A DNA stretch of 12,390 nt from Ignavibacteriaceae bacterium (lineage in GTDB: Bacteria; Bacteroidota; Ignavibacteria; Ignavibacteriales; Ignavibacteriaceae). Positions within the stretch are counted from its first letter, which is position 1. Each line of letters opens with the position of its first letter. The position numbers were made by a program, and so were the translations under genes. The stretch is taken from NCBI GenBank assembly GCA_013388525.1, contig JACAFA010000027.1, positions 1 to 12,390 of the forward strand, written 5' to 3'. Positions 1 through 6,596 of this stretch are shown one piece after another. The notes below the pieces were generated by a model that worked only from the letters and a program-made list of their open reading frames with translations, was not told the DNA's origin and did not search any database.

Positions 1-46
1 GTTTGAACTCTCTGTCAAAGCTTCTCCTGGTTGTTTTTTCTGACAT
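1..46 (-). CDS. IS3-family transposase OrfA, N-terminal fragment
   Basis: Only the first 15 codons are in the window: MSEKTTRRSFDREFK. The basic residues followed by an F-x-R-E-F-K core are how IS3 OrfA proteins usually begin, ahead of their helix-turn-helix DNA-binding domain. The start is supported by AGGAG placed 5 nt before the ATG. In this family OrfA is normally fused to the DDE catalytic OrfB by a -1 frameshift, but that part is outside the window. The identification rests on this short stretch together with the adjacent terminal repeat. Confidence 0.7.
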   Translation of the reverse strand, partial: MSEKTTRRSFDREFK

Positions 47-119
47 GTTAGCTCCTATATTTATTATTATTCTAAATATAGTTGCTTTTCTCTTTGTCTA
101 CTATATGGGGTACGGTTCA
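1..119 (-). mobile_element. IS3-family insertion sequence, end fragment
   Basis: Read on the minus strand, the element begins at 119 with TGAACCGTACCCC and continues with a TAGACA stretch. This is the form of IS3-family terminal inverted repeats (TG at the tip, C-run shortly inside). A transposase OrfA start follows 73 nt inward at 46, the usual spacing. A weak promoter-like pair (TAGACA, 16 nt, TATTTA) lies between tip and gene. The rest of the element, its other end and the target duplication lie left of the window, so neither subgroup nor intactness can be judged. The 3-4 bases just outside the tip (TAC or TACT at 120-123) would be one copy of the target duplication. Confidence 0.75.
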
Positions 120-508
120 TACTCCAGATACACCTAGGTGAGGGAAATATTTCAAATCAATTATTTAATTAATTAGTTGGATTTCACCAATATTTGAAAA
201 TAGTAGTATGTCTACTGCAGATCAATCCTCACTGATGTGTTGTCTTGAACATCTTTACGGTGATATTTTCTTATTGCTCACTCAATACTCTCTCTAGGTT
301 TACTAAAAACAAGAAAGAAAATAAAATACGTAATAATATAAGATCACCCAGCAATTTGTTCAGTCAGAACGCAAAAAATTTCAAGTTATCAAATACGTTA
401 TTATCTCATAGAGAATTAAAATAAGTTCAAACGGCTTCCAAACTGCTTACGACTTTTTATAGAGTAATTTTTTCTTAAAATCTTATCTGGATTTTTTGAA
501 AAGAAAAA
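120..508. other. Intergenic gap without a recognisable gene
   Basis: No reading frame here looks coding on either strand and no tRNA-like element was seen. Two structures were noted. CACCTAGGTG at 131-140 is a perfect 10-bp palindrome 12 bp outside the IS tip. An AT-rich imperfect inverted repeat spans 466-510 (AATTTTTTCTT against AAGAAAAATT, inner arms AAAATC/GATTTT, loop TTATCTG). It abuts the stop codon of the 509-631 gene on the minus strand and could fold in its 3' end, but it has little GC and no clear T-run after it, so it is not called a terminator. The gap may include debris from the IS insertion. Confidence 0.6.
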
Positions 509-631
509 TTAACCTGCAATAAACATGTAAATTATATATCCAACTACAACCAGCATACCGATGGCCACTTGTGCTATAAAAAAATAAAATAAAAATGATG
601 TAGTTTTATCGCTTTTTTCCGGAGTATCCAT
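509..631 (-). CDS. Small single-pass membrane protein, 40 aa
   Basis: Not a family I recognise. The protein has a short charged N-terminus (MDTPEKSDKTTS), then an almost unbroken hydrophobic stretch from about residue 13 to 38, ending in Ala-Gly just before the stop. This predicts one membrane helix with hardly any C-terminal tail. The ATG at 631 has an AGGA motif 8 nt upstream, and the frame ends in TAA. The clean topology and ribosome site argue for a real small gene. It lies 66 nt downstream of the 698-1060 gene on the same strand, and its ribosome site is one arm of an inverted repeat. Function is unknown; small one-helix proteins often act as subunits or modulators of membrane complexes, but nothing here shows that. 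Confidence 0.6.
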   Translation of the reverse strand: MDTPEKSDKTTSFLFYFFIAQVAIGMLVVVGYIIYMFIAG

Positions 632-639
632 GAAATATA

Positions 640-696
640 TCCTTTCAAATTTTGAAATATTAATAAATTTAATTACGAATGAAGTATTTGAAAGGA
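640..696 (-). promoter_or_regulatory. Inverted repeat covering the ribosome site of the 40-aa gene
   Basis: Arms TCCTTTCAAAT (640-650) and ATTTGAAAGGA (686-696) are perfect 11-bp reverse complements separated by 35 nt. In minus-strand mRNA the 5' arm begins one base after the TAG stop (700-698) of the upstream gene, and the 3' arm contains the AGGA ribosome site of the downstream gene. Folded, it would hide that site. A ribosome finishing the upstream gene would cover the 5' arm and release it. The loop offers a competing small hairpin (TTTCA against TGAAA) next to the 3' arm. The repeat is seen directly; the regulatory role is inferred. Confidence 0.5.
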
Positions 697-697
697 C

Positions 698-1060
698 CTA
701 GGTGCTGGTTGATAGTTCAGCAATTAGAAATGATGAATTGCGTAGATTTAATTCTAAAACTGTCTCTGAAATAATTGTTAATATCTTATGATGGTTATCT
801 AACTTTTTAATAAAGTATTCATAAGAATAAAATTTGGATGAGAATGATTCAGCCAGAAGTTTGAAATGTATTTTTGTACAGTTGGTTTCTGGTAAAAGAT
901 TTATTACCTGGTTATTTAATTGGGAGTAATTGTTCTCCTCAACATTTAGGTAGTTTGAATTGTGAGAAAATACAATAATGTTGTTGATCAAAGTAACAAA
1001 GACGAAAAGGATTATAAATCCTTTTACAGATAGGTCTTTTAAAAGAAGATTATTTTTCAC
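698..1060 (-). CDS. Hypothetical membrane-anchored or secreted protein, 120 aa
   Basis: Not recognised. Residues about 11-31 form one hydrophobic segment after a short lysine-containing N-terminus. The remaining 90 or so residues are polar and Asn/Ser/Leu-rich with no motif I can name, suggesting an N-terminal anchor or uncleaved signal with an extracytoplasmic domain. The start is a GTG at 1060. An in-frame TAA lies six codons upstream and there is no other Met in the frame, so this start is nearly forced, yet no Shine-Dalgarno precedes it. That weakens the gene call; it could be a decayed remnant. It sits 69 nt after the antiporter on the same strand, with no obvious terminator between, and may share its transcript. 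The link to the 40-aa gene is the inverted repeat just after its stop. Confidence 0.45.
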   Translation of the reverse strand: MKNNLLLKDLSVKGFIILFVFVTLINNIIVFSHNSNYLNVEENNYSQLNNQVINLLPETNCTKIHFKLLAESFSSKFYSYEYFIKKLDNHHKILTIISETVLELNLRNSSFLIAELSTST

Positions 1061-1129
1061 TGGAGTATATTTATCTTAATTTCAATTTAAAAACAAATGC
1101 TAAATCTAATCCTAATCAGTGCTTTGACA

Positions 1130-2551
1130 TCAAATCGAACCTACAAGCCAGAAAAGGAATGCAGATGCAATTGCAATACTAACTGCATATGGCAACTGTG
1201 TTCTTACATGGTCGATATGATCACAGGCAGATGCCATAGATGAAACAATAGTGGTATCAGAGATTGGTGAGCAGTGGTCACCAAATACACTTCCACTAAG
1301 AACAGATGCAATTGAAAGTGAAAGCGAAGCATCAGCGTAAACTGCAGTTGGTACAGCAATAGGAATCATAATCGCAAAAGTTCCCCAGCTTGTACCTGTT
1401 GAAAATGATATAAATGCAGAAGTCAAAAACAATATTGGCGCAATAGCGGAAGGATTTAAAAAATCTTTTGATAATGAAGCAACATATATACCTGTTCCGA
1501 GTGTTCGGCAAGTTTCACCAATTGAAAATGCTAACACCATCAGAATAGCAAGTGGAACCAAACCAGAAATTCCTTTAAGTGTGTAATCCATTACTTCTTT
1601 CAGTGTTAAAATTCTTTGAACAAGAGAAATAATTCCTGCGACTACAATTGCAGTCAAAACTGACCAGAGAACTGCAGTTGAACCAGAACCTGATGTAAGA
1701 TTTCCATCCCCGGTAATTAGTAAACTAACCGGCATCATTGTAATCATTACTAATATTGGAATAATCATGTTTAATGATCTGTGCTTTATTCCCTTTTTAG
1801 GTTTAAGTGAGGCAACATCTTCTGAAATCATCGGAACAGAACCATCTGCAATTGTCTTTCCGGTTTCCAGAGACCTGATTTCTGCTTTTTTCATTACACC
1901 AAAATCTTTGTAACTAAAAGCAATGAAGCCAGCGAACAGCACAGAAAGTATTGCATAAAAATTTAGTGGAATTGTACTTAAAAAAAGTGAAACAGGATCG
2001 CCAAATTCGCCGAAAGCTGATTCCTTTTCAAGCAATGAAACAACATAAGCTCCCCAGGCATTCAAAGGAATTAAGATGCAGATTGGTGAGGAAGTCGTAT
2101 CACAGATATAGGCAAGCTTTTCTCGGGATATTTTGAACTTTTCAAATATAGGATGAAAGATTGTTCCGGTTACAAGACATGAAATTGAGGATTCAATAAA
2201 AACTATGCAGCCGACAAAGAAGGAAAAAACACTAGCACGTTTTCTTGTGGTGACGATATTTTTTTTCTGAATGAAATCTACAAAACCCTGCACTCCACCA
2301 TTTGCCTGTGTCAAAGAAATTAATGCACCAACGAGTGCGCAGAATATTACCACTCTTGTATTGCCAGCATCTTTAAAGACATCAATTATTGATTGAATGG
2401 AAAGCTCGAATCCTTTTAAAATATTTCCTTCTGCTATAATTACCCAGCCGATAACTATTCCAAGAAATAAGGAGAGAAAAACCTGTCGTGTTTTAATCGC
2501 AAGTAAAATTGCAAACAAAGGTGGAACAACTGACAACCAGCCGAATTCCAT
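1130..2551 (-). CDS. NhaC-family Na+/H+ antiporter
   Basis: Polytopic inner-membrane transporter of the NhaC family (Na_H_antiporter domain), 473 residues, close to the family's usual size. Two family signatures are plain near the C-terminus: GTSWGTFAIMIPIA from about residue 386 and GDHCSPISDTT at 424-434. The first half has a matching polar stretch with CDTTSSP. Members exchange Na+ for H+ or couple Na+/H+ to an organic acid (MleN type); the substrate cannot be read from sequence. The frame is open up to a GTG at 2563, but the ATG at 2551 is preferred because it lies just 2 nt after the thioesterase stop and the GTG would overlap that gene. A weak GGAA lies upstream. It is the last gene of the four-gene run and ends in TGA. 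Confidence 0.85.
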   Translation of the reverse strand: MEFGWLSVVPPLFAILLAIKTRQVFLSLFLGIVIGWVIIAEGNILKGFELSIQSIIDVFKDAGNTRVVIFCALVGALISLTQANGGVQGFVDFIQKKNIVTTRKRASVFSFFVGCIVFIESSISCLVTGTIFHPIFEKFKISREKLAYICDTTSSPICILIPLNAWGAYVVSLLEKESAFGEFGDPVSLFLSTIPLNFYAILSVLFAGFIAFSYKDFGVMKKAEIRSLETGKTIADGSVPMISEDVASLKPKKGIKHRSLNMIIPILVMITMMPVSLLITGDGNLTSGSGSTAVLWSVLTAIVVAGIISLVQRILTLKEVMDYTLKGISGLVPLAILMVLAFSIGETCRTLGTGIYVASLSKDFLNPSAIAPILFLTSAFISFSTGTSWGTFAIMIPIAVPTAVYADASLSLSIASVLSGSVFGDHCSPISDTTIVSSMASACDHIDHVRTQLPYAVSIAIASAFLFWLVGSI

Positions 2552-2553
2552 GT

Positions 2554-3294
2554 TCAGTTCCACTCAACTAATGATTGAAAAACTATTTTTTTGCTGGACA
2601 AATTTTTTGCTTCGATATAGTGAGTTAGTGGATAATCTTTTTCTGTCCCTTTACTTAGCTGAATTTCGTTACCAAATTTCGATTCAGCGTTAAATGAAGT
2701 GGTTAGTGATTTAATTGTATGAGCTTTGTGGAAATTCTCATCAAAGCAGTCAAGCATAAGTCTGATATATGAAGCATTGTTTGCATGCTGGTTCAAATCA
2801 ATATCCGAGTATCGGATTTGAGTTGTGTAAATGATTTTTGTTTCTGTGGTCGGAATTATTTTTTGCGGAAGATCTGCTAATGCATCTTTTGACTCCAGCA
2901 TTTTGATATCAGGGCATAGTTGAGGAAGAATTTTTGGGCGAAGTGATTTTGAATCAATTAGTAACCATGCAGAAGTTCCTTTACAGATGATTTCATCTTT
3001 TAAATTAAAGAGATAATAATCTCTCATCGAATAAAGTTTAAATTGCTTTTTTCCCCAGGTCTGAATCTTTATTTCATCAGAAAATTCAGGATAGTTTATA
3101 AACTCAAATTTTGCCCAGGATAAAACCCAAGTCAATCCCATCGGAACGAAATCTGAGTAACCAAAATGACGGCGTTCAGCATCATTGGAAGCAGCATCCT
3201 GAAAGTAATCGAGAATTGTATTGACTTTCAATCTGTCATTTGCATCAACATCAAAAGCACGGATTTTAGTTTTTGTTTCCCAGATTAGATTCAT
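2554..3294 (-). CDS. Acyl-ACP thioesterase (FatA/FatB-like)
   Basis: Cytosolic enzyme hydrolysing acyl-ACP to free fatty acid and ACP. At 246 residues it matches bacterial members, which lack the plant transit peptide. It has two hotdog folds: the first with DANDRLKVNTILDYFQDAA around residues 17-35, the second beginning near 155. The catalytic D-x-N-x-H is present as D166, N168, H170 in RYSDIDLNQHANN. A GLTWVLS strand near 53-59 also fits the family. The ATG at 3294 has no Shine-Dalgarno and is 21 nt after the preceding gene, so it probably depends on co-transcription or on weak initiation. It may feed unsaturated fatty acids into lipid turnover together with the desaturase upstream; chain-length preference cannot be told. 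It ends in TGA, directly before the antiporter ATG. Confidence 0.88.
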   Translation of the reverse strand: MNLIWETKTKIRAFDVDANDRLKVNTILDYFQDAASNDAERRHFGYSDFVPMGLTWVLSWAKFEFINYPEFSDEIKIQTWGKKQFKLYSMRDYYLFNLKDEIICKGTSAWLLIDSKSLRPKILPQLCPDIKMLESKDALADLPQKIIPTTETKIIYTTQIRYSDIDLNQHANNASYIRLMLDCFDENFHKAHTIKSLTTSFNAESKFGNEIQLSKGTEKDYPLTHYIEAKNLSSKKIVFQSLVEWN

Positions 3295-3315
3295 GTTAAG
3301 TAATTTTCGTTTGAC

Positions 3316-3774
3316 TTACCCTTTAACATAAGAAAACTTTTCAGCGACTTTTCCATCTCTGACTTTAAAGATATCAACACCGCGTATATGTCCGGATTTA
3401 CCTTCTTTCACCCAATGATAAATCCATCTGACAAAACACCTGTCGCCGGATGCAAAAATTTCTTCTGTTTCAAATCTTGCCTGAGTAGAACGCTCAAACA
3501 TCTGAACCCAAAATGCACGAACTTTTTCCTGACCCTCAAATCTTTCTCCATCAGGGACAGGTCTTGTATTTTCAAATACAACATCATCGGTCATCAAAGA
3601 CATAATCTCATCAACATTATGCTTGTTAAAAGCTTCATTGAATTTGTTGACCGTCTCAAGAGTTTTTTGTGTTTGAGAATCCATTGTATCTCCTGTCTTT
3701 TTGCTATTATTGTTCTGACTGCAATTTAAGATAAAAAGACTGCAAATAAATATAGTGGTTAGCTTGTTGAGCAT
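3316..3774 (-). CDS. SnoaL/NTF2-like protein, possibly a lipoprotein
   Basis: A SnoaL-like (NTF2 fold) alpha+beta barrel covers about residues 36-150: a first helix with KFNEAFNKHNVDEIMSLM, then TDDVVFENT, and a C-terminal VDIFKVRDGKVAE strand pair. Such domains bind small hydrophobic ligands or act as isomerases or cyclases, and no catalytic residue set fixes a role here. The N-terminus to Cys18 (ILNC) looks like a lipoprotein signal with an unusual Asn before the Cys, a variant tolerated in Bacteroidota-type bacteria. GGGAG lies 5 nt before this ATG. A second ATG at codon 31 (3684) has an even better AGGAG 5 nt upstream and would give a 122-residue cytosolic form. Third from the distal end of the desaturase-to-antiporter operon. 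Confidence 0.78.
   Translation of the reverse strand: MLNKLTTIFICSLFILNCSQNNNSKKTGDTMDSQTQKTLETVNKFNEAFNKHNVDEIMSLMTDDVVFENTRPVPDGERFEGQEKVRAFWVQMFERSTQARFETEEIFASGDRCFVRWIYHWVKEGKSGHIRGVDIFKVRDGKVAEKFSYVKG
3682..3694 (-). promoter_or_regulatory. Internal ribosome binding site and alternative start
   Basis: On the minus strand the sequence is AGGAGATACAATG: a strong Shine-Dalgarno 5 nt before an in-frame ATG (codon 31 of the SnoaL-like gene). Initiation here drops the lipoprotein-type signal and starts just before the SnoaL fold. Either this is the true start and the longer N-terminus is chance, or both starts are used. Confidence 0.5.
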
Positions 3775-3811
3775 ATTAACTCCCGAATGTTACTCAAAAA
3801 TCTATTTCGAA

Positions 3812-4855
3812 TTATCTGCCTGAAAGATCGCCCGTTGTTTTTAACCAGTTGCGTTTTAATTGATGAAAGCTGATAAGTTTTTTTTGATTTTCATCCCACA
3901 ATCTTAAAAACATACTTCGAAAACTTGAACGGAGAGTTAATACGGGAACCTTTTGAAAATCCGGATTTTCATTATAACACTTTTCAAGAAGGTAGTTGGG
4001 AATTTTTGGACTAAGATGATGGATGTGATGAAATCCAATATTACCGGTGAACCATTGCAAAACTTTTGGCAGTTTATAGTATGAACTTCCTTGCAGTGCT
4101 GCAAGTTCATAATCCCAGGTATTATCTTTTGTCCAGTAAGTATCTTCAAACTGATGCTGCACATAAAACAGCCACGTTCCGGTTGATGACGCAATAAATG
4201 TAATTGGCAATTGAACAAACAAAAACGACTGCCATCCAAAAACAAGTATCATTCCTGTTGCCAGAAGTAGAAGAAACAAACTTGTAAGATAAACGCTCGG
4301 ATGAAGTTTCTTTAAACTTTTTACAGGTGGAAGAGGTAAGCGATAAATAAATACAAAAAGAATGAAAGGAATTACAATAAATAAAAATATCGGATTACGA
4401 TAAAGCCGGTATTTAAATCTTCCCCATTTTGATTGCTGAAGAAATTCTTCAACAGTCATAGTATAGATGTCACCGATTCCTCGCTTATCCAGTTTACCTG
4501 CACTTGCATGATGAATAGCATGTTTCTTCCGCCAGTAATAGTAAGGAGTTAACGTAAAAATACTGCAGATAATACCCCACACATCGTTTGCTTTTCTCGA
4601 TTCGAAAAATGAGCCGTGCCCGCAATCGTGCTGAATTATAAAAATTCTGACAACAAAACCTGCGGCAGGTAATGAAAGAAGTAGCGTTAACCAGTAACTT
4701 ATATCCAGACTAAAATACATCAGGAACCAGATGATAAAGTATGGAATGAATGAATTTGTTAATTGCCAGATACTTTTCCATCTGTGTGAGGTTTGATATT
4801 TAGCAACGAGTTTATCCCAGAATGTCTGTTTTGCAGTTGAAATATTTGATGACAT
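3812..4855 (-). CDS. Membrane fatty acid desaturase
   Basis: Integral membrane di-iron acyl desaturase, 347 residues from the ATG at 4855. The three histidine boxes that ligate the iron pair are all present: HDCGH at residues 76-80, HAIHH at 112-116 and HHIHH at 276-280. An additional VQHQFE lies at about 232-237. Hydrophobic hairpins lie at roughly 36-75 and 153-225, so the boxes face the cytosol. The pattern resembles the acyl-lipid delta-12/omega-6 group, but double-bond position cannot be assigned. The frame extends to a TTG at 4912; the ATG is preferred because a promoter-like sequence at 4898-4926 overlaps that extension. No Shine-Dalgarno precedes the ATG. It is first in the run with the SnoaL-like protein, thioesterase and antiporter and probably sets membrane fluidity or supplies unsaturated acyl chains. 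Confidence 0.9.
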   Translation of the reverse strand: MSSNISTAKQTFWDKLVAKYQTSHRWKSIWQLTNSFIPYFIIWFLMYFSLDISYWLTLLLSLPAAGFVVRIFIIQHDCGHGSFFESRKANDVWGIICSIFTLTPYYYWRKKHAIHHASAGKLDKRGIGDIYTMTVEEFLQQSKWGRFKYRLYRNPIFLFIVIPFILFVFIYRLPLPPVKSLKKLHPSVYLTSLFLLLLATGMILVFGWQSFLFVQLPITFIASSTGTWLFYVQHQFEDTYWTKDNTWDYELAALQGSSYYKLPKVLQWFTGNIGFHHIHHLSPKIPNYLLEKCYNENPDFQKVPVLTLRSSFRSMFLRLWDENQKKLISFHQLKRNWLKTTGDLSGR

Positions 4856-4897
4856 AAGTAGGTTTTTAATCTTTCTTTTTAAATGAATTTCAAAATA

Positions 4898-4926
4898 GGT
4901 ATAAATACACAAGGATGAAATGTAAA
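4898..4926 (-). promoter_or_regulatory. Candidate sigma70-type promoter of the desaturase operon
   Basis: On the minus strand TTTACA (4926-4921) is followed after exactly 17 nt by TATACC (4903-4898). The -10 ends 42 nt before the desaturase ATG at 4855. It is the best match in the gap ahead of the four-gene run. AT-rich background makes chance matches common. Confidence 0.4.
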
Positions 4927-5006
4927 ATACTCTTCCTTTGAGAGACGTCTTCCTCTTACGTAAAAGTTATGCGGTGAATTTTAAATTGTCGCTGATGGAA
5001 CTATCT

Positions 5007-5026
5007 GAATAAGCTTTGTCTTATTC
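5007..5026. repeat. Short hairpin between the desaturase and the 151-aa gene
   Basis: GAATAAG (5007-5013) and CTTATTC (5020-5026) form a 7-bp stem with the 6-nt loop CTTTGT. It lies downstream of the 5083-5538 gene on the minus strand. No T-run follows on either strand, so terminator function is doubtful. The rest of the 4927-5082 gap shows nothing further. Confidence 0.35.
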
Positions 5027-5082
5027 CAACAATTTATCTGACAAAATGATTTTTACAGTTGAACAAATTAAAGATGAATTTC

Positions 5083-5538
5083 CTAAGAGAATGAAACTGA
5101 AATGCCGGGAATTAAACCAAGCTTTATATTGATGTTCTTCAATTTGTAGTTTCCCATTTTAATCGTTTCAGAAAAATCACTTGCTTTGAAGAGGCTTATT
5201 AAAATGATCACTGCTATTTTATTTTCTTTCGCTCTTTCTAAAAGCTCTTCTCGTTTTTCAACAGCAATGGAATCAAGTACTTTAAAACTAACACTAATAT
5301 CCGGAGGAATTGAAACACTGGCATTAATTGAACCTAACTCGTATCCGGACTCTTTAAATAAAGCTGAATACTGACTAAATGTTGCAAGTATCTCTTTTAT
5401 TTTTTCCTGACCGCTGTCTTTGAATTGTTCTATAATTTCTTTCTTTGCATCGTCAAAAAATGATTCTCTTACATCATTCAATTTTCCTTTTGCTAAATCA
5501 AGTGATGCCTTTGCTTTATCGAAGATGCTCTCACCCAT
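5083..5538 (-). CDS. Hypothetical protein with a duplicated motif, 151 aa
   Basis: Not recognised. Residues 1-60 are charged and helical (Lys/Glu/Asp-rich, likely coiled coil), with no signal peptide and no long membrane segment. Two copies of a 20-residue motif follow, starting at Y66 and Y131: Y-x-L-x-x-I-N and, nine residues on, ISVSF. Half of the 20 positions are identical. Residues 94-120 contain a charged helix and a short hydrophobic strand (KIAVIILISLF). The second copy ends the protein, one residue before the stop. The ATG at 5538 is supported by AAGGA about 10 nt upstream. It stands alone between aqpZ and the desaturase on the same strand, more than 100 nt from each, so it may have its own promoter. 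A cytosolic or membrane-peripheral role is plausible but unproven. Confidence 0.75.
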   Translation of the reverse strand: MGESIFDKAKASLDLAKGKLNDVRESFFDDAKKEIIEQFKDSGQEKIKEILATFSQYSALFKESGYELGSINASVSIPPDISVSFKVLDSIAVEKREELLERAKENKIAVIILISLFKASDFSETIKMGNYKLKNINIKLGLIPGISVSFS

Positions 5539-5595
5539 AAAAGTAATTCCTTTTTTTTAATAGTATTTTATTATTTATAAGAAAAGTAAATTTTA

Positions 5596-5619
5596 TCCTG
5601 CCCGCAAATGCAGGCAGGA
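5596..5619 (-). terminator. Hairpin downstream of aqpZ, possible terminator
   Basis: TCCTGCC (5596-5602) pairs with GGCAGGA (5613-5619), and the loop contains an inner GCA/TGC pair. It is strikingly GC-rich in AT-rich surroundings and starts 27 nt after the aqpZ stop on the minus strand. The following minus-strand bases TAAAATTTACTTTTC are T-rich but broken, so termination would be imperfect. The form (CCTGCC...GGCAGG) resembles the CCTACC...GGTAGG hairpin at 6765-6780, so it may instead be a dispersed palindromic repeat. Confidence 0.4.
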
Positions 5620-5645
5620 ATTAGTAAAAAGTAATTTTAGGTTAA

Positions 5646-6335
5646 TTATTTCTTTTCAAAAAATTTATAAACAACACCTGCCAGTATTGCACCTATGATT
5701 GGAGCAACCCAAAACATCCAAAGTTGAGATAAAGCCCAGCCGCCAACAAAAACAGCTGGTCCTGTACTTCTTGCAGGATTTACAGATGTATTTGTAACAG
5801 GAATGCTAATCAAATGAATTAATGTTAATGCTAAACCAATTGCAATACCTGCATATCCTTTCGGAGCTCGTTCATCAGTTGCGCCGAGTATAACAAATAA
5901 AAAGAAAAATGTCATTACAATTTCAGTCACAAAACCTGAAATAAGTGAATAACCACCTGGAGAATGTTCATCATATCCGTTAGAAGCTAATCCACTGTTT
6001 ATATCAAATCCCGCCTGTCCGCTGGCGATGAAATATAAAACTCCCGCGCCAGCTATTGCACCTAGTACCTGAGAAATAATATAAGGGAGAACTTCTTTGG
6101 ATTGAATTCTGCCACCGACCCAGAGTCCAACAGTTACAGCAGGATTTAAATGACATCCGGAAATATGACCGATAGCATAAGCCATAGTTAGAACGGTTAA
6201 GCCAAATGCTAAAGCAACACCAAGAAGACCGATTCCAACTTCAGGAAATGCAGCAGCGAGTACCGCACTACCGCATCCGCCAAGCACCAGCCAGAAAGTT
6301 CCGAAAAATTCAGCCAACATTTTTTTTGATTCCAT
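5646..6335 (-). CDS. aqpZ: Aquaporin Z, water channel
   Basis: Inner-membrane water channel of the MIP family, 229 residues against 231 in the E. coli protein. Both pore-forming NPA boxes are intact: HLNPAVTVG at 62-70 and [10 protein letters not shown] at 184-193. The water-selective filter residues are all in place (F44, H174, T183, R189), which argues for AqpZ rather than a glycerol facilitator, where the His and Phe are replaced. Six membrane helices are visible, with a loop of about 25 residues between the third and fourth (about 105-130). The ATG at 6335 has GGAGG 4-5 nt upstream, one of the best ribosome sites in the window. A candidate promoter lies at 6434-6462. Transcribed divergently from polA, so not part of its operon. 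Presumed role: fast water flow in osmotic adaptation. Confidence 0.95.
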   Translation of the reverse strand: MESKKMLAEFFGTFWLVLGGCGSAVLAAAFPEVGIGLLGVALAFGLTVLTMAYAIGHISGCHLNPAVTVGLWVGGRIQSKEVLPYIISQVLGAIAGAGVLYFIASGQAGFDINSGLASNGYDEHSPGGYSLISGFVTEIVMTFFFLFVILGATDERAPKGYAGIAIGLALTLIHLISIPVTNTSVNPARSTGPAVFVGGWALSQLWMFWVAPIIGAILAGVVYKFFEKK

Positions 6336-6433
6336 TTACCCTCCGGAATTAGATTTAAGTTATAGTTATTTATGAAACTCAATTATGTTTGAACAAAGGT
6401 GAGCTCTGTTTGCCCCAAAAAGTATTAAACTAA

Positions 6434-6462
6434 TTTATAAAAATTTTTAATGAGTTTAACAA
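6434..6462 (-). promoter_or_regulatory. Candidate sigma70-type promoter of aqpZ
   Basis: On the minus strand TTGTTA (6462-6457) is followed after exactly 17 nt by TATAAA (6439-6434). This lies about 98 nt before the aqpZ ATG and implies a leader of some 90 nt. Both hexamers are close to consensus. Confidence 0.5.
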
Positions 6463-6596
6463 AATATTAATCTTGGGAGGTTGTTATACAAGAAAAAATT
6501 ATTTATCAGTCTCTTGCTGTGATTGATTTCGTTCTACATCTTTTTTGTTTTTGAATTACAAAAACTTAAAATATTTGGTTCCTGACGGGACTTGCT

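Noticed and set aside
131..140. CACCTAGGTG palindrome as an operator
   Set aside because: A 9-mer ACCTAGGTG also occurs at 696-704 across the end of the 120-aa gene. With only two copies and no promoter context this is probably chance.
2552..2563. Longer antiporter start at GTG 2563
   Set aside because: It would overlap the thioesterase by 10 bp, while an ATG sits 2 nt after the thioesterase stop and fits the family N-terminus.
4856..4912. 19-residue N-terminal extension of the desaturase from TTG 4912
   Set aside because: TTG without a ribosome site; a promoter-like sequence overlaps it, and the ATG at 4855 gives a normal desaturase length.
5046..5132. 28-codon plus-strand frame starting MIFTVEQIKDEFPKR
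   Set aside because: It reads smoothly but is very short, has no ribosome site, and overlaps the 3' end of the opposite-strand 151-aa gene. At best it is a remnant.
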